From Methylobacterium aerolatum (lineage in GTDB: Bacteria; Pseudomonadota; Alphaproteobacteria; Rhizobiales; Beijerinckiaceae): a stretch of 64,000 nt of DNA. Positions 49,525 through 59,177 of the stretch are shown here, one piece after another (positions within the stretch are counted from its first letter, which is position 1; every line of letters starts with the position of its first letter). The notes beneath the pieces are model-generated. The model saw only the letters and a program-made list of their open reading frames with translations. It had not been told where the DNA came from and made no database searches. The position numbers and the translations under genes were made by a program. Location: positions 62,001 through 126,000 of the forward strand of contig NZ_BPQE01000015.1 in NCBI RefSeq assembly GCF_022179085.1, given 5' to 3'.

Positions 49525-51600
49525 TCAGGCGGCGAGCCCCCGCTTCTTCAGGAGCGGCTGGATGCTCGGCAGGCGTCCCCGGAAGGCGGTGTAGGCCGCG
49601 CGCGGATCGCGCAGGTTGCCCGCCCCGTAGATGTAGGTCCGCAGGCGCGCGGCGGTCTCGGGGTGGAAGATGTCCCCCGCCTCCCGGAAGGCGTCGAAGG
49701 CGTCCGCGTCGAGCACCTCGGACCAGAGATAGCTATAGTAGCCCGCCGCGTAGCCCTCCCCGCCGAAGATGTGCGCGAAGTGCGGGGAGCGGTGGCGCAT
49801 GGCGATCTCCTGCGGGATCGCGATGCGGCGCAGGGTGTCCTCCTCGAAGGCCGGGATGTCGATCCCGCCCTCGCCCTCGGCGGAGAGGTGGAGCGTCATG
49901 TCGACGAGGGCCGAGGCCGTGTACTCCACGGTGGCGAAACCCTGGTTGAAGGTCCGCGCGGCCAGCATCCGGGCGAGCAGATCCTCCGGCATGGGCGCGC
50001 CGGTCTCATGGTGGCGGGCATGGGCGCGCAGGATCTCGGGCTGCTCCAGCCAGTGCTCGTAGAGCTGCGAGGGCAGTTCCACGAAGTCGCTCGACACGGC
50101 GGTGCCCGCCAGCATCGGGTAGGTCACGTCCGAGAGGAGGCCGTGCAGGGCGTGGCCGAACTCGTGGAACAGGGTGCGGGCGTCGTCGAAGGACAGGAGG
50201 GTCGGCTGGCCCTCCGGCGCCTTGGCGAAGTTCATCACGTTCACGATGATCGGCGTCACCGGCCCGTCGAGGCGTTCCTGGGAGCGGAAGGCGCTCATCC
50301 AGGCGCCGGACCGCTTGGAGGCCCGGGCGAAGTAGTCGCCGAGGAACAGGCCGACCTCCCCGCCATCGGCATTGCCCACGCGCCAGACCCGGAGGTCCGG
50401 GTGGTAGCGCGGCACGTCTTGCAACTCCTCGAAGGTCAAGCCGAACAGGCGGCTCGCCGTGTCGAAGGAGGCCGCGATCATCCGCTCCAGGGGCAGGTAC
50501 GCCTTCACCTCGCTCTCATCGAGGTCGTGCTCCGCCCGGCGCAGCTTCTCGGCGTAGTGGCGCCAATCGTGCGCGCGCAGCGGGAAATTATGGCCCTCGG
50601 CCTGGACGATGGCCTGGAGCCGGTCGCGCTCGGACAGCGCCCGGGCGCGGGCCGGGGTCCAGACGTCTCGCAACAGCTCCATGGCGGCATCGGGCGTCGC
50701 CGCCATTGTGTCGTCGAGCTTGAAGTGTGCGTAGCTGTCGTAGCCGAGCAGCCGGGCGCGCTCGGCCCTGAGCTTCACGATTTCGGCCATTACCGACCGG
50801 TTGTCGGTGTCGCCGCCGGATTCGCCCCGGCGGATCCAGGCCTCGTAGGCGCGCTCGCGCAGGTCGCGGCGGGTGGAGAAGACGAGGAACGGCTCGATCA
50901 GCGAGCGCGAGAGGGTGATGACGTGCCCGTCGAGGCCGCGCTCCCTGGCGGCGCTGGCGGCGGCCGCGCGCAGGAAGGGAGGGAGGCCCGCGAGGTCGTC
51001 CTCGCCGTTCAGCGGCAGGGTGAAGCTGCTCTCGTCCGCCAGCAGGTTCTGGCTGAACTGCGTGCCGAGCTGCGACAGGCGCTCGGCGATGGCCGCCATG
51101 CGCGCCTTCGCCTCGGGGGCGAGTTCCGCCCCGGCCCGACGGAAGCGGATGCGGATGCGTGCCAGCACCCGCTTCTCCTCATCGGTGAGGGATTCACCCT
51201 CGGGGTCGATGGCGGAGATCCGGGCGAAGAGCTGCGGGTTGAGATAGATGGCGCTTCCGTGCCGGGCCAGCTTCGGGCCGATCTCGCGCTCGATCGCCTG
51301 GAGGTCCGGGTTCGTGTGGCTGCCGGTGAGGTTGTAGAAGACGCCCGCCACCCGGTCGAGGGCGCGGCCCGCCCGCTCCATCGCGGCGACGGTGTTGGCG
51401 AAGGTCGGCGCCTCGGGGTCGGCGGCGATCGCCGCGATCTCGGCCTCGTGGACGGCGAGGGCCGCGTCGAAGGCCGGGCGGTAATGCTCCGGCCGGATCC
51501 GCTCGAAGGGCGGCAGGCCGTAGGGCGTGCTCCAGCGGTCCTCCGAGAAGGGGTTGTCCTGCGGCAAGCGGTCGAGACCGGCGGCGAGATGATCCGGCAT
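49525..51600 (-). CDS. M3 family metallopeptidase (peptidyl-dipeptidase Dcp/oligopeptidase A type)
   Basis: 691-residue zinc peptidase that degrades oligopeptides. The HExxH site is His479-Glu480-His483 in TLFHEFGHALHGLLS, and the third ligand glutamate lies about 25 residues later in SDFVELPSQLYEHW. A long helical N-terminal domain carries IDPEGESLTDEEKRVL. No signal peptide is seen, so it is cytoplasmic. ATG 51600 starts a normal M3 leader (LDRLPQDNPFSEDRWSTPYG); upstream codons are unrelated. Dcp versus OpdA cannot be decided from sequence alone, so the symbol is blank. It is divergent from the extensin-like gene. Confidence 0.92.
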   Translation of the reverse strand: MPDHLAAGLDRLPQDNPFSEDRWSTPYGLPPFERIRPEHYRPAFDAALAVHEAEIAAIAADPEAPTFANTVAAMERAGRALDRVAGVFYNLTGSHTNPDLQAIEREIGPKLARHGSAIYLNPQLFARISAIDPEGESLTDEEKRVLARIRIRFRRAGAELAPEAKARMAAIAERLSQLGTQFSQNLLADESSFTLPLNGEDDLAGLPPFLRAAAASAARERGLDGHVITLSRSLIEPFLVFSTRRDLRERAYEAWIRRGESGGDTDNRSVMAEIVKLRAERARLLGYDSYAHFKLDDTMAATPDAAMELLRDVWTPARARALSERDRLQAIVQAEGHNFPLRAHDWRHYAEKLRRAEHDLDESEVKAYLPLERMIAASFDTASRLFGLTFEELQDVPRYHPDLRVWRVGNADGGEVGLFLGDYFARASKRSGAWMSAFRSQERLDGPVTPIIVNVMNFAKAPEGQPTLLSFDDARTLFHEFGHALHGLLSDVTYPMLAGTAVSSDFVELPSQLYEHWLEQPEILRAHARHHETGAPMPEDLLARMLAARTFNQGFATVEYTASALVDMTLHLSAEGEGGIDIPAFEEDTLRRIAIPQEIAMRHRSPHFAHIFGGEGYAAGYYSYLWSEVLDADAFDAFREAGDIFHPETAARLRTYIYGAGNLRDPRAAYTAFRGRLPSIQPLLKKRGLAA

Positions 51601-51759
51601 GCATGTCCCTCTTCGAGCGCGGGGCCGAACGGCCCGGAGGCCGGTCCGGGACCCGCAGGGGCCGTTGTCCACCCTTCCGCTTCCGCCCGCAACCGCGGAG
51701 CGGTGATCCGATGGCCGCTTCGGCCGTTATGTCCGGTCGGCGGCGGGGGGCGGAAATCG

Positions 51760-52611
51760 ATGGCGTGGAGACTGTGGAGCGTGGCGGGCCTCATCGCCGC
51801 GACGGTGAGCGTGTCGGCTCTGGCCGCCGAACCGATTCCGGCCGAGGCCGTGCCGACGCCGCCCGAGCGCCCGGCCGGGCTGCTCCCGACGCCGCTGACC
51901 GAGCCCCCTCCGCCGCCCCCGGCGAGGCCCCCGGACCTGACCCCGGCCGCTCCGACCAAAGCGGTCGAGGACGGGGCGCCGCCTGCGGCGATGCCGGTGC
52001 CGCCGCCATCCCCACCCGAACGTCCCGCCGACCTGTCCGGCGAGGCGGCCCTCGCCCTCAAGGTCGCCCCGCCCGACGACGAGGCGTGCCGGATCCGGCT
52101 CAGGCGCCTCGGCGCCGCCTTCGAGCCCCTTCCGCCGATCGCCGAGGGCCAGTGCACCGCGCCCCTGCCGCTGAAGGTCACCGCGTTGGCCGACGGCGTC
52201 GCACTCAAGCCCGCCGCGACGCTCACCTGCCGGGCGGCGGAGAACCTCGCCCGCTGGACGACCGAGGTGCAGGTCTCGGCGCAGCGCACCTTCGGCCAGC
52301 CGCTGACGGGCCTGGAGATCGGCGGATCCTACGTCTGCCGCGGCCAGAACCACGACCTCGATGCCAAGCTCAGCGAGCACGCCTTCGCGGGCGCCGTCGA
52401 CATCATGGGGTTCTCCGTGGCGGGGCGCGCGCCGATCCCCGTCCGGGGGGCGCCGCCGGACCAGCCCGAGGGCGCCTTCCTGGCATCGACCAGGTCCACG
52501 GCCTGCGCCTTCTTCCGCACGGTCCTCGGTCCGGGTTCGAACGCCGCCCACGCCAACCACTTCCATTTCGACGAGCGCGAGCGCACCGCCGGGCATCGCC
52601 TCTGCGAGTGA
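51760..52611 (+). CDS. Extensin-like C-terminal domain protein, exported
   Basis: 283-residue protein. The signal peptide is residues 1-22 (ending ALAA), followed by a strikingly proline-rich linker (about 25-95, with PPPPPPARPP). The bacterial extensin-like domain (about 105-283) has paired cysteines (ACRIRLRRLG, QCTAPL, LTCRAAEN, YVCRGQN), SEHAFAGAVDIMGF and the terminal HANHFHFD metal-type motif. This fold is related to D-Ala-D-Ala-type peptidases, so an activity on the cell wall is possible. The next gene, an L,D-transpeptidase, starts 101 bases later on the same strand, suggesting joint wall modification. Confidence 0.87.
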   Translation: MAWRLWSVAGLIAATVSVSALAAEPIPAEAVPTPPERPAGLLPTPLTEPPPPPPARPPDLTPAAPTKAVEDGAPPAAMPVPPPSPPERPADLSGEAALALKVAPPDDEACRIRLRRLGAAFEPLPPIAEGQCTAPLPLKVTALADGVALKPAATLTCRAAENLARWTTEVQVSAQRTFGQPLTGLEIGGSYVCRGQNHDLDAKLSEHAFAGAVDIMGFSVAGRAPIPVRGAPPDQPEGAFLASTRSTACAFFRTVLGPGSNAAHANHFHFDERERTAGHRLCE

Positions 52612-52712
52612 GCGGTGCGACAGCGCGGCCCCGGAACGGGACGCGCCTTCGGAAGCTTGTGGGCACCAGATCGTGGCGAGCCCCGAGCGTGGGCGGACGG
52701 AGCAAGAGGGCA

Positions 52713-53891
52713 ATGCAAAGACCGTGGACGATGGCCGCGATCGCGCTGGCGGTGCTGTCCCTGCCCGCCGTAGCCAAGGATGCGCCCCGCAAGGACGCGG
52801 CCGGCGAGGCGCGCCCGGATGGCGGGCGCTCCGGGTCTCCGGCGAAGCCCGATACCGCCGGCCCGCTGACCGCGGAGGCGATCAACGGCGCGACCTTCGC
52901 CCCGCCGGCGACCGACAGGGCCGAGGACGGCAAGGGCAAGGACAAGGACAAGCGCGCCGAGAAGGCGTCCCGCCCGGATCCCAAGGCGAAGGAGGCCGGG
53001 GACAAGGCGCCGGACCCGCTCACCGTGAAGGCGCAGGTTCTCCTCGACCGCGCGCGGTTCTCGCCGGGTGCCATCGACGGGCTCCAGGGAGACAACTACC
53101 ACCGGGCCATCGCCGCCTTCGCTGCCGCCCGGAACCTCCCCGCCACCGACCGCCTGACGCCCGAGGTCTGGGAAGCCCTTCAGTCCGGCGACAGGGAGCC
53201 GGCCGTGAGGGACTACACGGTGACGGAGGCCGACGCGGAAGGGCCCTACACCACGCGGATCCCGCGCAAGATGGAGGAGCAGGCCGACCTCGACGCCCTC
53301 GGCTACACCAACGCCCGCGAGATGCTGGCCGAGCGCTTCCATATGAGCCGCGATCTCCTCACCGCCCTCAATCCCGGCAAGCCCCTGGACAAGGCGGGCA
53401 CCGTGCTGACCGTCGCCGCCGTGCAGCCGATGGCCGACGACAAGCCGAAGGGGAAGGATCTGCCGCAGGATCCGAAGGTCGAGCGCATCACCGTCGACAA
53501 GACGAATCGCGACCTGCGCGCATTTGGCGCGGACGGAAAGCTTCTGGCTTATTATCCCGCATCCATCGGGAGCGACGAGAAACCCGCGCCGAGCGGCGAG
53601 ACGACCGTGAAGGGCGTGGCCTTCAATCCGACCTATACCTACAACCCGAAGTATGGGTTCAAGGGCGTCAAGACGAAGCGGAAATTCTCGATCAAGGCCG
53701 GTCCGAACAACCCGGTCGGCGTGGTGTGGATCGACCTCGCCATCCCGAGCTACGGCATTCACGGCACGCCCGAGCCCGAGCGCGTGAGCAAGACGGAGTC
53801 CCACGGTTGCATCCGCCTCACCAACTGGAGCGCCCGCGACCTCGCCCTGCACGTCGCGCGGGGGGCCAAGGTCGATTTCAAGGATGAGTGA
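52713..53891 (+). CDS. L,D-transpeptidase (YkuD) with peptidoglycan-binding domain
   Basis: 392-residue periplasmic enzyme. The signal peptide is residues 1-21 (ending PAVAK), followed by a Lys/Asp-rich low-complexity linker (about 25-100) and a peptidoglycan-binding-like domain (105-165, VLLDRARFSPGAIDGLQGDNYHRAI). A middle region with an LysM-like MLAERFHMSRDLLTALNPGK leads into the YkuD catalytic domain (about 245-385), with His-Gly-Cys site SHGCIRL and nucleophile Cys366. It forms 3-3 peptidoglycan crosslinks or attaches proteins. ATG 52713 starts the signal peptide. It follows the extensin-like gene and may share its transcript. Confidence 0.92.
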   Translation: MQRPWTMAAIALAVLSLPAVAKDAPRKDAAGEARPDGGRSGSPAKPDTAGPLTAEAINGATFAPPATDRAEDGKGKDKDKRAEKASRPDPKAKEAGDKAPDPLTVKAQVLLDRARFSPGAIDGLQGDNYHRAIAAFAAARNLPATDRLTPEVWEALQSGDREPAVRDYTVTEADAEGPYTTRIPRKMEEQADLDALGYTNAREMLAERFHMSRDLLTALNPGKPLDKAGTVLTVAAVQPMADDKPKGKDLPQDPKVERITVDKTNRDLRAFGADGKLLAYYPASIGSDEKPAPSGETTVKGVAFNPTYTYNPKYGFKGVKTKRKFSIKAGPNNPVGVVWIDLAIPSYGIHGTPEPERVSKTESHGCIRLTNWSARDLALHVARGAKVDFKDE

Positions 53892-54217
53892 CCCGACTCC
53901 GGCCGACCGGTTCCCCGAGGCGGGTCGGCCGGCCGCGCCCCGCGCGGGCCTCCGCCGAAGTCCGCGCCGACTTCACGCTGAAGTTGCATTCGGGACGCAG
54001 GCGGCGGAAAATGTTTCCGACCTTAACATTGTGTGTCCCCTAACCCCCGGCGGTGTCAGCCAGTCGCTTGACACACTCGCGCTTGTGGGCGACCCAGCCT
54101 GAGGTCCCGTCGGCTCGGCGGTGGCATGACGTCCGCGGACATGCCCCGTGACCCGGGTCCTGGTTGATCGCTCCGAAACGACCCCGTCGGGGGACAACGA
54201 AGGGAAGACGGCCCGGC
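53892..54217. other. 326-base intergenic region upstream of the receiver gene
   Basis: A TTGACA hexamer at 54068-54073 is a possible -35 element without a convincing -10. The segment around 54000-54050 is relatively AT-rich. No repeat or small gene is recognised. Confidence 0.35.
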
Positions 54218-54607
54218 GTGACTGCTGACCCAAACGACGACCTGCTCAACGGTGTCCGCGTTCTCGTCGTCGAGGACGAAGCAGCCATTTCCATGCTGCT
54301 GGAGGACATGCTGCTCGATTTCGGGTGCACGGTCGTCGGGCCGGCGGCACGCCTCAACACCGCCCTCGAGATGGCGGCCCAGGAGTCCTTCGACATCGCC
54401 ATCCTCGACGTGAACGTGGCGGGTGAGCCGATCTACCCGGTGGCCGAGGCCATCGTGGCCCGGGACAAGCCGATCATCTTCTCCACCGGCTACGGTGGCG
54501 CGGGCATCCGCGAGCCCTTCCGTGACCGCCCGGTGGTCCAGAAGCCGTTCAGCCAAGCCGATCTGAAACGCACGCTGATCGGGGCGGTCCGCAAGGCGAA
54601 GGGCTGA
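54218..54607 (+). CDS. Single-domain response regulator
   Basis: 129-residue receiver domain without output domain. The acidic pair is Glu19-Asp20 in VLVVEDEAAISML, phosphoacceptor Asp64 in AILDVNVAGE, switch Ser/Thr in FSTGYGG and lysine in VVQKPFSQADL. This sequence type is common in Rhizobiales near HWE/PAS histidine kinases. The start is GTG 54218, placing a short acidic leader before the fold, with GAAGGGAAG upstream; the longer frame from 54164 gives Arg-rich sequence. Partner kinase not in the window. Confidence 0.87.
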   Translation: MTADPNDDLLNGVRVLVVEDEAAISMLLEDMLLDFGCTVVGPAARLNTALEMAAQESFDIAILDVNVAGEPIYPVAEAIVARDKPIIFSTGYGGAGIREPFRDRPVVQKPFSQADLKRTLIGAVRKAKG

Positions 54608-54629
54608 GACGAGGGGCGGAGGCCCGGCC

Positions 54630-55013
54630 TCACAGACCCTCGATCTCGAAGGCCGCCGGGCAATGCTCCGGCCAGCGCCGCCCGCCGACGAAGACCGCAT
54701 CGGCCCGCAGGGTCATTGGTGCCGACCAGGGGTGGCGGGTCACCCAGGCCCGCACCGCCCGCGAGAATCGCCGCCGCTTCACCGCGTTGATCGCGAGCCG
54801 CGCCTCGTCGAGGGTGGCACGGGCCTTCACCTCCACGAAGACGATGGTGTCGCCCCGGCGGACGATGAGGTCGATCTCGCCTCCGGCCAGGGACACCCGG
54901 CGGCCGAGGGGCCGATAGCCGCGCAGCATCAGCGCGCCGAGGGCCAGCCATTCCGCCCGGTGGCCGCGCCGGTAGGCCGCCTGCCGCTCCGGCCGCGCCG
55001 TCCCCGCGCTCAC
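54630..55013 (-). CDS. yraN: YraN-family (UPF0102) nuclease-like protein
   Basis: 127-residue protein of the UPF0102 family with a restriction-endonuclease-like fold. The conserved [38 protein letters not shown] (Glu-Ile-Asp and Val-Glu-Val-Lys active-site-like residues) and INAVKRRRF are present. Its cellular role is not settled. The start is GTG 55013, overlapping the TGA of rsmI by four bases (GTGA), so translation is coupled. The rsmI-yraN pair beside an LpoA-like gene matches the widespread yraL-yraM-yraN neighbourhood. Confidence 0.85.
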   Translation of the reverse strand: MSAGTARPERQAAYRRGHRAEWLALGALMLRGYRPLGRRVSLAGGEIDLIVRRGDTIVFVEVKARATLDEARLAINAVKRRRFSRAVRAWVTRHPWSAPMTLRADAVFVGGRRWPEHCPAAFEIEGL

Positions 55014-55954
55014 GCGCCGTCGCCCTCCGCCTCGCGGGCCAGCACAAGGGCGCGGGCATAGACCTGGCGACGGGGGAGGGCGGTCTCGTCGGCCACGAGG
55101 CTCGCCGCGTCCTTGATGGAATGGCGGGCCAGCGCGGCGCGGAGCGCGGTGTCGAGGGCGGCATCCTCGTCCGGCCCGGCGGCGCTCTCCGTCGCGGGGC
55201 CGATCACCACCACGATTTCCCCCTTGGGCGGCCCTTCCTCGCCGAAGCGGGCCGCGAGGTTGCCCAGGGTGTCGCGCCGGACGGTCTCGTAGAGCTTGGT
55301 CAGCTCCCGGGTCACGGCGGCGGCCCGGTCCGCCCCCAGGGTGGCGGCGGCATCGGCAAGCATGTCGGGGAGGCGATGGGGCGACTCGAAGAGCACCAAC
55401 GTGCCCGGCACCTGGGCCAGGGCCTCCAAACGGTTGCGCCGGGCGCCCGCCTTCTGCGGCAGGAACCCTTCGAAGAAGAAGCGGTCGGTGGGCAGGCCGG
55501 CAGCCACGAGGGCCGTCGTCACCGCCGAGGGACCCGGCACGGGCGTGATCGCGATGCCGGCCTCGATCGCCGCCTGGACTAGCTTGTAGCCGGGATCGGA
55601 CACCAGCGGCGTGCCCGCATCGGAGACGAGGGCCAGGGCCTCCCCCGCCTGGAGGCGGGCGATCATCTTGTCGCGCACCGCCTCGGAGGAATGCTCGTGG
55701 TAGGCGAGTAGGGGAGTCGTAATCCCGTAATGCGCGAGGAGCGTGCGGGTGACGCGGGTGTCCTCGGCGAAGACGGCGTCGGCGGCCGCGAGCGTCGCCA
55801 GCGCCCGGATCGTCATGTCGCGCAGGTTGCCGATCGGGGTCGCGACGATGTGTAGGCCGGGGGCGAGCGGTTCGGCCTCGCTTGCGAGGCCGAAGGCCGT
55901 GAAGGTGGAGGTCCGGGGGGATGCCGGGCGGCCGGCTTCGAATCGACGGTTCAT
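55010..55954 (-). CDS. rsmI: 16S rRNA (cytidine(1402)-2'-O)-methyltransferase
   Basis: 314-residue SAM-dependent methyltransferase that modifies C1402 in the 16S decoding centre. The family motif [16 protein letters not shown] starts near residue 37, followed by [27 protein letters not shown] and [17 protein letters not shown], with [13 protein letters not shown] further on. The C-terminus carries the tetrapyrrole-methylase-like end domain. ATG 55954 gives an N-terminal extension of about 30 residues before the fold; a later start cannot be excluded. Divergent from the LpoA-like gene and coupled to yraN. Confidence 0.93.
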   Translation of the reverse strand: MNRRFEAGRPASPRTSTFTAFGLASEAEPLAPGLHIVATPIGNLRDMTIRALATLAAADAVFAEDTRVTRTLLAHYGITTPLLAYHEHSSEAVRDKMIARLQAGEALALVSDAGTPLVSDPGYKLVQAAIEAGIAITPVPGPSAVTTALVAAGLPTDRFFFEGFLPQKAGARRNRLEALAQVPGTLVLFESPHRLPDMLADAAATLGADRAAAVTRELTKLYETVRRDTLGNLAARFGEEGPPKGEIVVVIGPATESAAGPDEDAALDTALRAALARHSIKDAASLVADETALPRRQVYARALVLAREAEGDGA

Positions 55955-56092
55955 CGTCGGCGAGATTGCCACAGAGGCGCCCCGGCGTCGCGGCGCGGCC
56001 CGTGGAGAACGGGGGAAGACGGTGCCGCACCATTTACAACCTGTGCTCCGCCCGACAGGCTCGGGTCTGGAATCACCGGAAGGAATGCTCGG

Positions 56093-57337
56093 ATGGCGCG
56101 AGGGTGGTGCGCGCGCGGGCTGATCGGACCGGCCGTCCTGCTCGGCACGACGGCGCTCTCGGCCTGCGTCGGCGGATCCGACACGGCGGGCTCCCGGCGG
56201 GTGCTCCCGCCCATGACCGAGGCGCCGCTGATCGAGGGCCAGCCTCCGGCCGCCGGGCGGGACATCCCGGTCGCCGCCGGCAACGGCGCGCGCATCGGCA
56301 CGGGGTCGGTCAAGGTCGCGCTGGTGGTGCCGCTCACCGGGCAGGGCGCGGCGGTGGGCGCGGCGATGCGCAACGCGGCCGAACTTGCCTACGAGGACGC
56401 GCAGCAGCCCGACCTCGCGATCCTCGTGGAGGACGACCGGGGCAACCCGGAGGGCGCGCGGGAGGCGACGGACCGGGCGCTCAAGGGCGGTGCCGAGATT
56501 GTCCTCGGACCGGTCTTCGCCGCCAACGTCCAGGCGGCGGCCGGGCCGGCGCGGAGCGCGGGCAAGCCGATCATCGCCTTCTCGACGGATTCGAGCGTGG
56601 CGAGCAAGGGAATCTACCTGCTGAGCTTCCTGCCGCAGCCGGAGGTCGATCGCATCGTCGAGCAGGAGGTCGCGGGCGGGCGCCGCTCCTTCGCCGCCCT
56701 CATCCCCGAGACCGCCTACGGCAACGCCGTCGAGGCGCAGTTCCGGGAGGCCGTGACCCGCCGGGGTGCCCGCCTCGCCGGGGTGGAGCGCTACCCGGCG
56801 GGAACGCCGGGGCCGGCGATCCAGCGCCTCGCCGAGGTCGTCACCGGCCCCAGGGCCACCGCCGACACCCTCTTCATCCCCGAGACGGCCGACGGCCTGC
56901 CCGTGGTGGCCGCCGCCCTCACCAAGGCCGGCTTCTCCCCGGCCCGCGTCCGCCCCATCGGCACGGCGCCCTGGAACGAGCCCGCCCTGTTCGCGCTGCC
57001 CGCCTTGCAGGGCGCGCGCTTCGCCGCCCCCGACCGGACCGGCTTCTCCGGCTTCAGCGGCCGGTATCAGGCGCGCTTCGGCGCCACACCCCCGCGCGTC
57101 GCGTCCCTCGCCTACGACGCTGTGATGCTCACCGCGACGCTCTCCCGGCAATACGGATCGCAGCGCTTCGCCGAACCCACGCTCACCAGCGGCTCGGGCT
57201 TCGCCGGGCTCGACGGCACCTTCCGCTTCCGGCCTGAGGGCCTGAGCGACCGGGCGCTCGCCGTCTACGAGATCCGCAACAACGCCGCCACGGTGGTGAG
57301 CCCGGCGCCGCGGGTGCTCGGCAAGCCGGGATTGTAG
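56093..57337 (+). CDS. Penicillin-binding protein activator (LpoA-like) lipoprotein
   Basis: 414-residue lipoprotein. The signal peptide ends at lipobox LSAC, with Cys25 as lipidation site. A short linker is followed by a type-I periplasmic-binding fold (about 70-400): VKVALVVPLTGQGAAVG, LAILVEDDRGNPEGAREA, GGAEIVLGPVFAANV and KPIIAFSTDSSVASKG. This is the C-terminal half of LpoA-type proteins, which activate PBP1A in Gammaproteobacteria; the TPR N-domain of enterobacterial LpoA is missing. With mrcA at 6.6 kb elsewhere in the window, regulation of PBP1A is plausible. Divergent from rsmI, the conserved arrangement. Confidence 0.83.
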   Translation: MARGWCARGLIGPAVLLGTTALSACVGGSDTAGSRRVLPPMTEAPLIEGQPPAAGRDIPVAAGNGARIGTGSVKVALVVPLTGQGAAVGAAMRNAAELAYEDAQQPDLAILVEDDRGNPEGAREATDRALKGGAEIVLGPVFAANVQAAAGPARSAGKPIIAFSTDSSVASKGIYLLSFLPQPEVDRIVEQEVAGGRRSFAALIPETAYGNAVEAQFREAVTRRGARLAGVERYPAGTPGPAIQRLAEVVTGPRATADTLFIPETADGLPVVAAALTKAGFSPARVRPIGTAPWNEPALFALPALQGARFAAPDRTGFSGFSGRYQARFGATPPRVASLAYDAVMLTATLSRQYGSQRFAEPTLTSGSGFAGLDGTFRFRPEGLSDRALAVYEIRNNAATVVSPAPRVLGKPGL

Positions 57338-57539
57338 GGGCTTAGGACCGTTCCGAGAGCCCGTGCGACGCCTTCCCGAACCCTCGCCGTCCCAGCGAGC
57401 GCGGGCAGCGCCATCCGCATCCGGGCCGGCGGGACGTTTCCGACCGGCGCGTGTCCCCGGATAGCCTCGCCTGTGCCCGCAAGGACGGCGATGCCGCCGC
57501 CGGCTCCGGCGGGGGTGTCGCGCCCCGCCGGGACACCCT

Positions 57540-59045
57540 TCAGTATGCGTTCTCGGTCTTCAGCAGCGCGAAGGGGGTCGTCAGCAGGATCTGGAGATCG
57601 AACAGGACCGACCAGTTCTCGATGTAATGGAGGTCGTGCTCCACGCGCCGCTGCAGCTTCTCCGGCGTGTCGGTCTCGCCGCGCCAGCCGTTGATCTGCG
57701 CCCAGCCGGTGATGCCCGGCTTGACCCGGTGGCGGGCGAAATAGCCGTCCACCACTTGGTCGAACAGCATGTTGGCGGCCTTGGACTGGAGGGCGTGCGG
57801 GCGCGGGCCGACGAGGGAGAGGTCGCCCTTCAGCACGTTGAAGAGCTGCGGCAACTCGTCGAGGGAGGTCTTGCGGATGAACCGGCCGACGGGCGTGACG
57901 CGCCGGTCACCCTTGGTGACCATCTTGTCACCGGTGGCGTCGCAGAGGTCGGTGTACATCGAGCGGAACTTGTAGACCTCGATCAGCTCGTTGTTGAAGC
58001 CGTGCCGCTTCTGGCGGAACAGCACCGGCCCCCGCGAGGTGAAGCGCACCGCCAGGGCCACGGCGATCATGATCGGCGACAGGGCCAGCAGCGCGAGGAG
58101 GGCGACGCACCGGTCGAACACCGCCTTCACCACCACGTCCCAGTCGGCGATGGGCTTGTCGAACACGTCGAGCACCGGCACCGAGCCGAGATAGGAGTAG
58201 CTGCGCGGGCGCAGCCGCAGCTTCGCCGCGTGGGCCGAGAGGCGGATGTCGATGGGCAGGACCCAGAGCTTGGCGAGCATCTGCAGGATGCGCGTCTCGG
58301 CCGTGATCGGGATCGTGAAGACGATGAGGTCGACCCGGTGGGTCCGGGCATAGGCCACGAGGTCGTCGACGTTGCCGAGCTTCGGATAGCCGGCCACGAA
58401 CTCGGTCGACCGGTCGTCGTTCCGGTCGTCGAAGACGCCGACGATGCTGATGCCGGTCTCGGCCTGGGCCTCCAGGGCGGCGATGAGCGCCTCGCCGGCC
58501 GCCCCGCCGCCGACGATCGCCGTGCGGCGGTCGAACCGGCCGGCGCGGGTCTGCGCCTCCACGAAGCGCGAGAGGGCGACGCGACCGCCGAGCAGGGCGG
58601 CGAGCCCGACGCCGTAATAGGTCCCGAGCCACAGGCGGGAGGTTTGGTCCGCGAACTTCGCGAGGACGAGGGCGGCGGACAGCAGCAGGAAGGTCAACGT
58701 CCAGGCGGCCAGCGCCCGGATGGCGGATTGGCCGAAGGCGCGCATCGCCTGCAGCCGGTAGGCGCCGGCCGCCTGGGCGAGGCCGACGGTGGCCAGCGGC
58801 ACAAACAGGATCGCCGCCGCGTAAACGGCGCTCGCCTGGGTGTGCCCGTGGAGCATGAGGGCGTAGAGGGCCGCGCCGATGGTCAGGATCGCGGCGCCCT
58901 CCAGCATCCGCACGGAACCGCACAGGACGAGGGGCGACAGCGCCTTGGGACGGGAGACCGCGCCGGTCTCCCCGGGTTGGGGCGCCGCATAACCCGCGAC
59001 GGGGCGTGCCGCCTCCATGATGTCTCGGACGTCGAATGCACTCAT
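57540..59045 (-). CDS. Undecaprenyl-phosphate glucose phosphotransferase (exopolysaccharide initiation)
   Basis: 501-residue polyprenyl-phosphate hexose-1-phosphate transferase that starts exopolysaccharide repeat-unit assembly. Four to five N-terminal membrane helices (about 38-165) are followed by a nucleotide-binding-like domain (about 170-290, [17 protein letters not shown]). The C-terminal bacterial sugar transferase domain (about 305-500) has a membrane helix, then [37 protein letters not shown] and [10 protein letters not shown]. This is the WcaJ/ExoY-like long form. ATG 59045 is the natural start. It is one of several polysaccharide-linked genes in this half of the window. Confidence 0.92.
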   Translation of the reverse strand: MSAFDVRDIMEAARPVAGYAAPQPGETGAVSRPKALSPLVLCGSVRMLEGAAILTIGAALYALMLHGHTQASAVYAAAILFVPLATVGLAQAAGAYRLQAMRAFGQSAIRALAAWTLTFLLLSAALVLAKFADQTSRLWLGTYYGVGLAALLGGRVALSRFVEAQTRAGRFDRRTAIVGGGAAGEALIAALEAQAETGISIVGVFDDRNDDRSTEFVAGYPKLGNVDDLVAYARTHRVDLIVFTIPITAETRILQMLAKLWVLPIDIRLSAHAAKLRLRPRSYSYLGSVPVLDVFDKPIADWDVVVKAVFDRCVALLALLALSPIMIAVALAVRFTSRGPVLFRQKRHGFNNELIEVYKFRSMYTDLCDATGDKMVTKGDRRVTPVGRFIRKTSLDELPQLFNVLKGDLSLVGPRPHALQSKAANMLFDQVVDGYFARHRVKPGITGWAQINGWRGETDTPEKLQRRVEHDLHYIENWSVLFDLQILLTTPFALLKTENAY

Positions 59046-59177
59046 CGGCCCGGTCTTTCAGTCTCGCGCCCCGCTGAACGGCGGGCAGACTGGCACGGGC
59101 GAATCTCTGAATGCTTAAAAGCAGCCAGATCATTGATACGATATGGTGGATTCGCGTGCTTCCGCTGACCGGTCCGG

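Noticed and set aside
49663-51759. Long in-frame extension upstream of the extensin-like gene
   Set aside because: It runs antisense through the M3 peptidase gene; the signal peptide at 51760 marks the real start.
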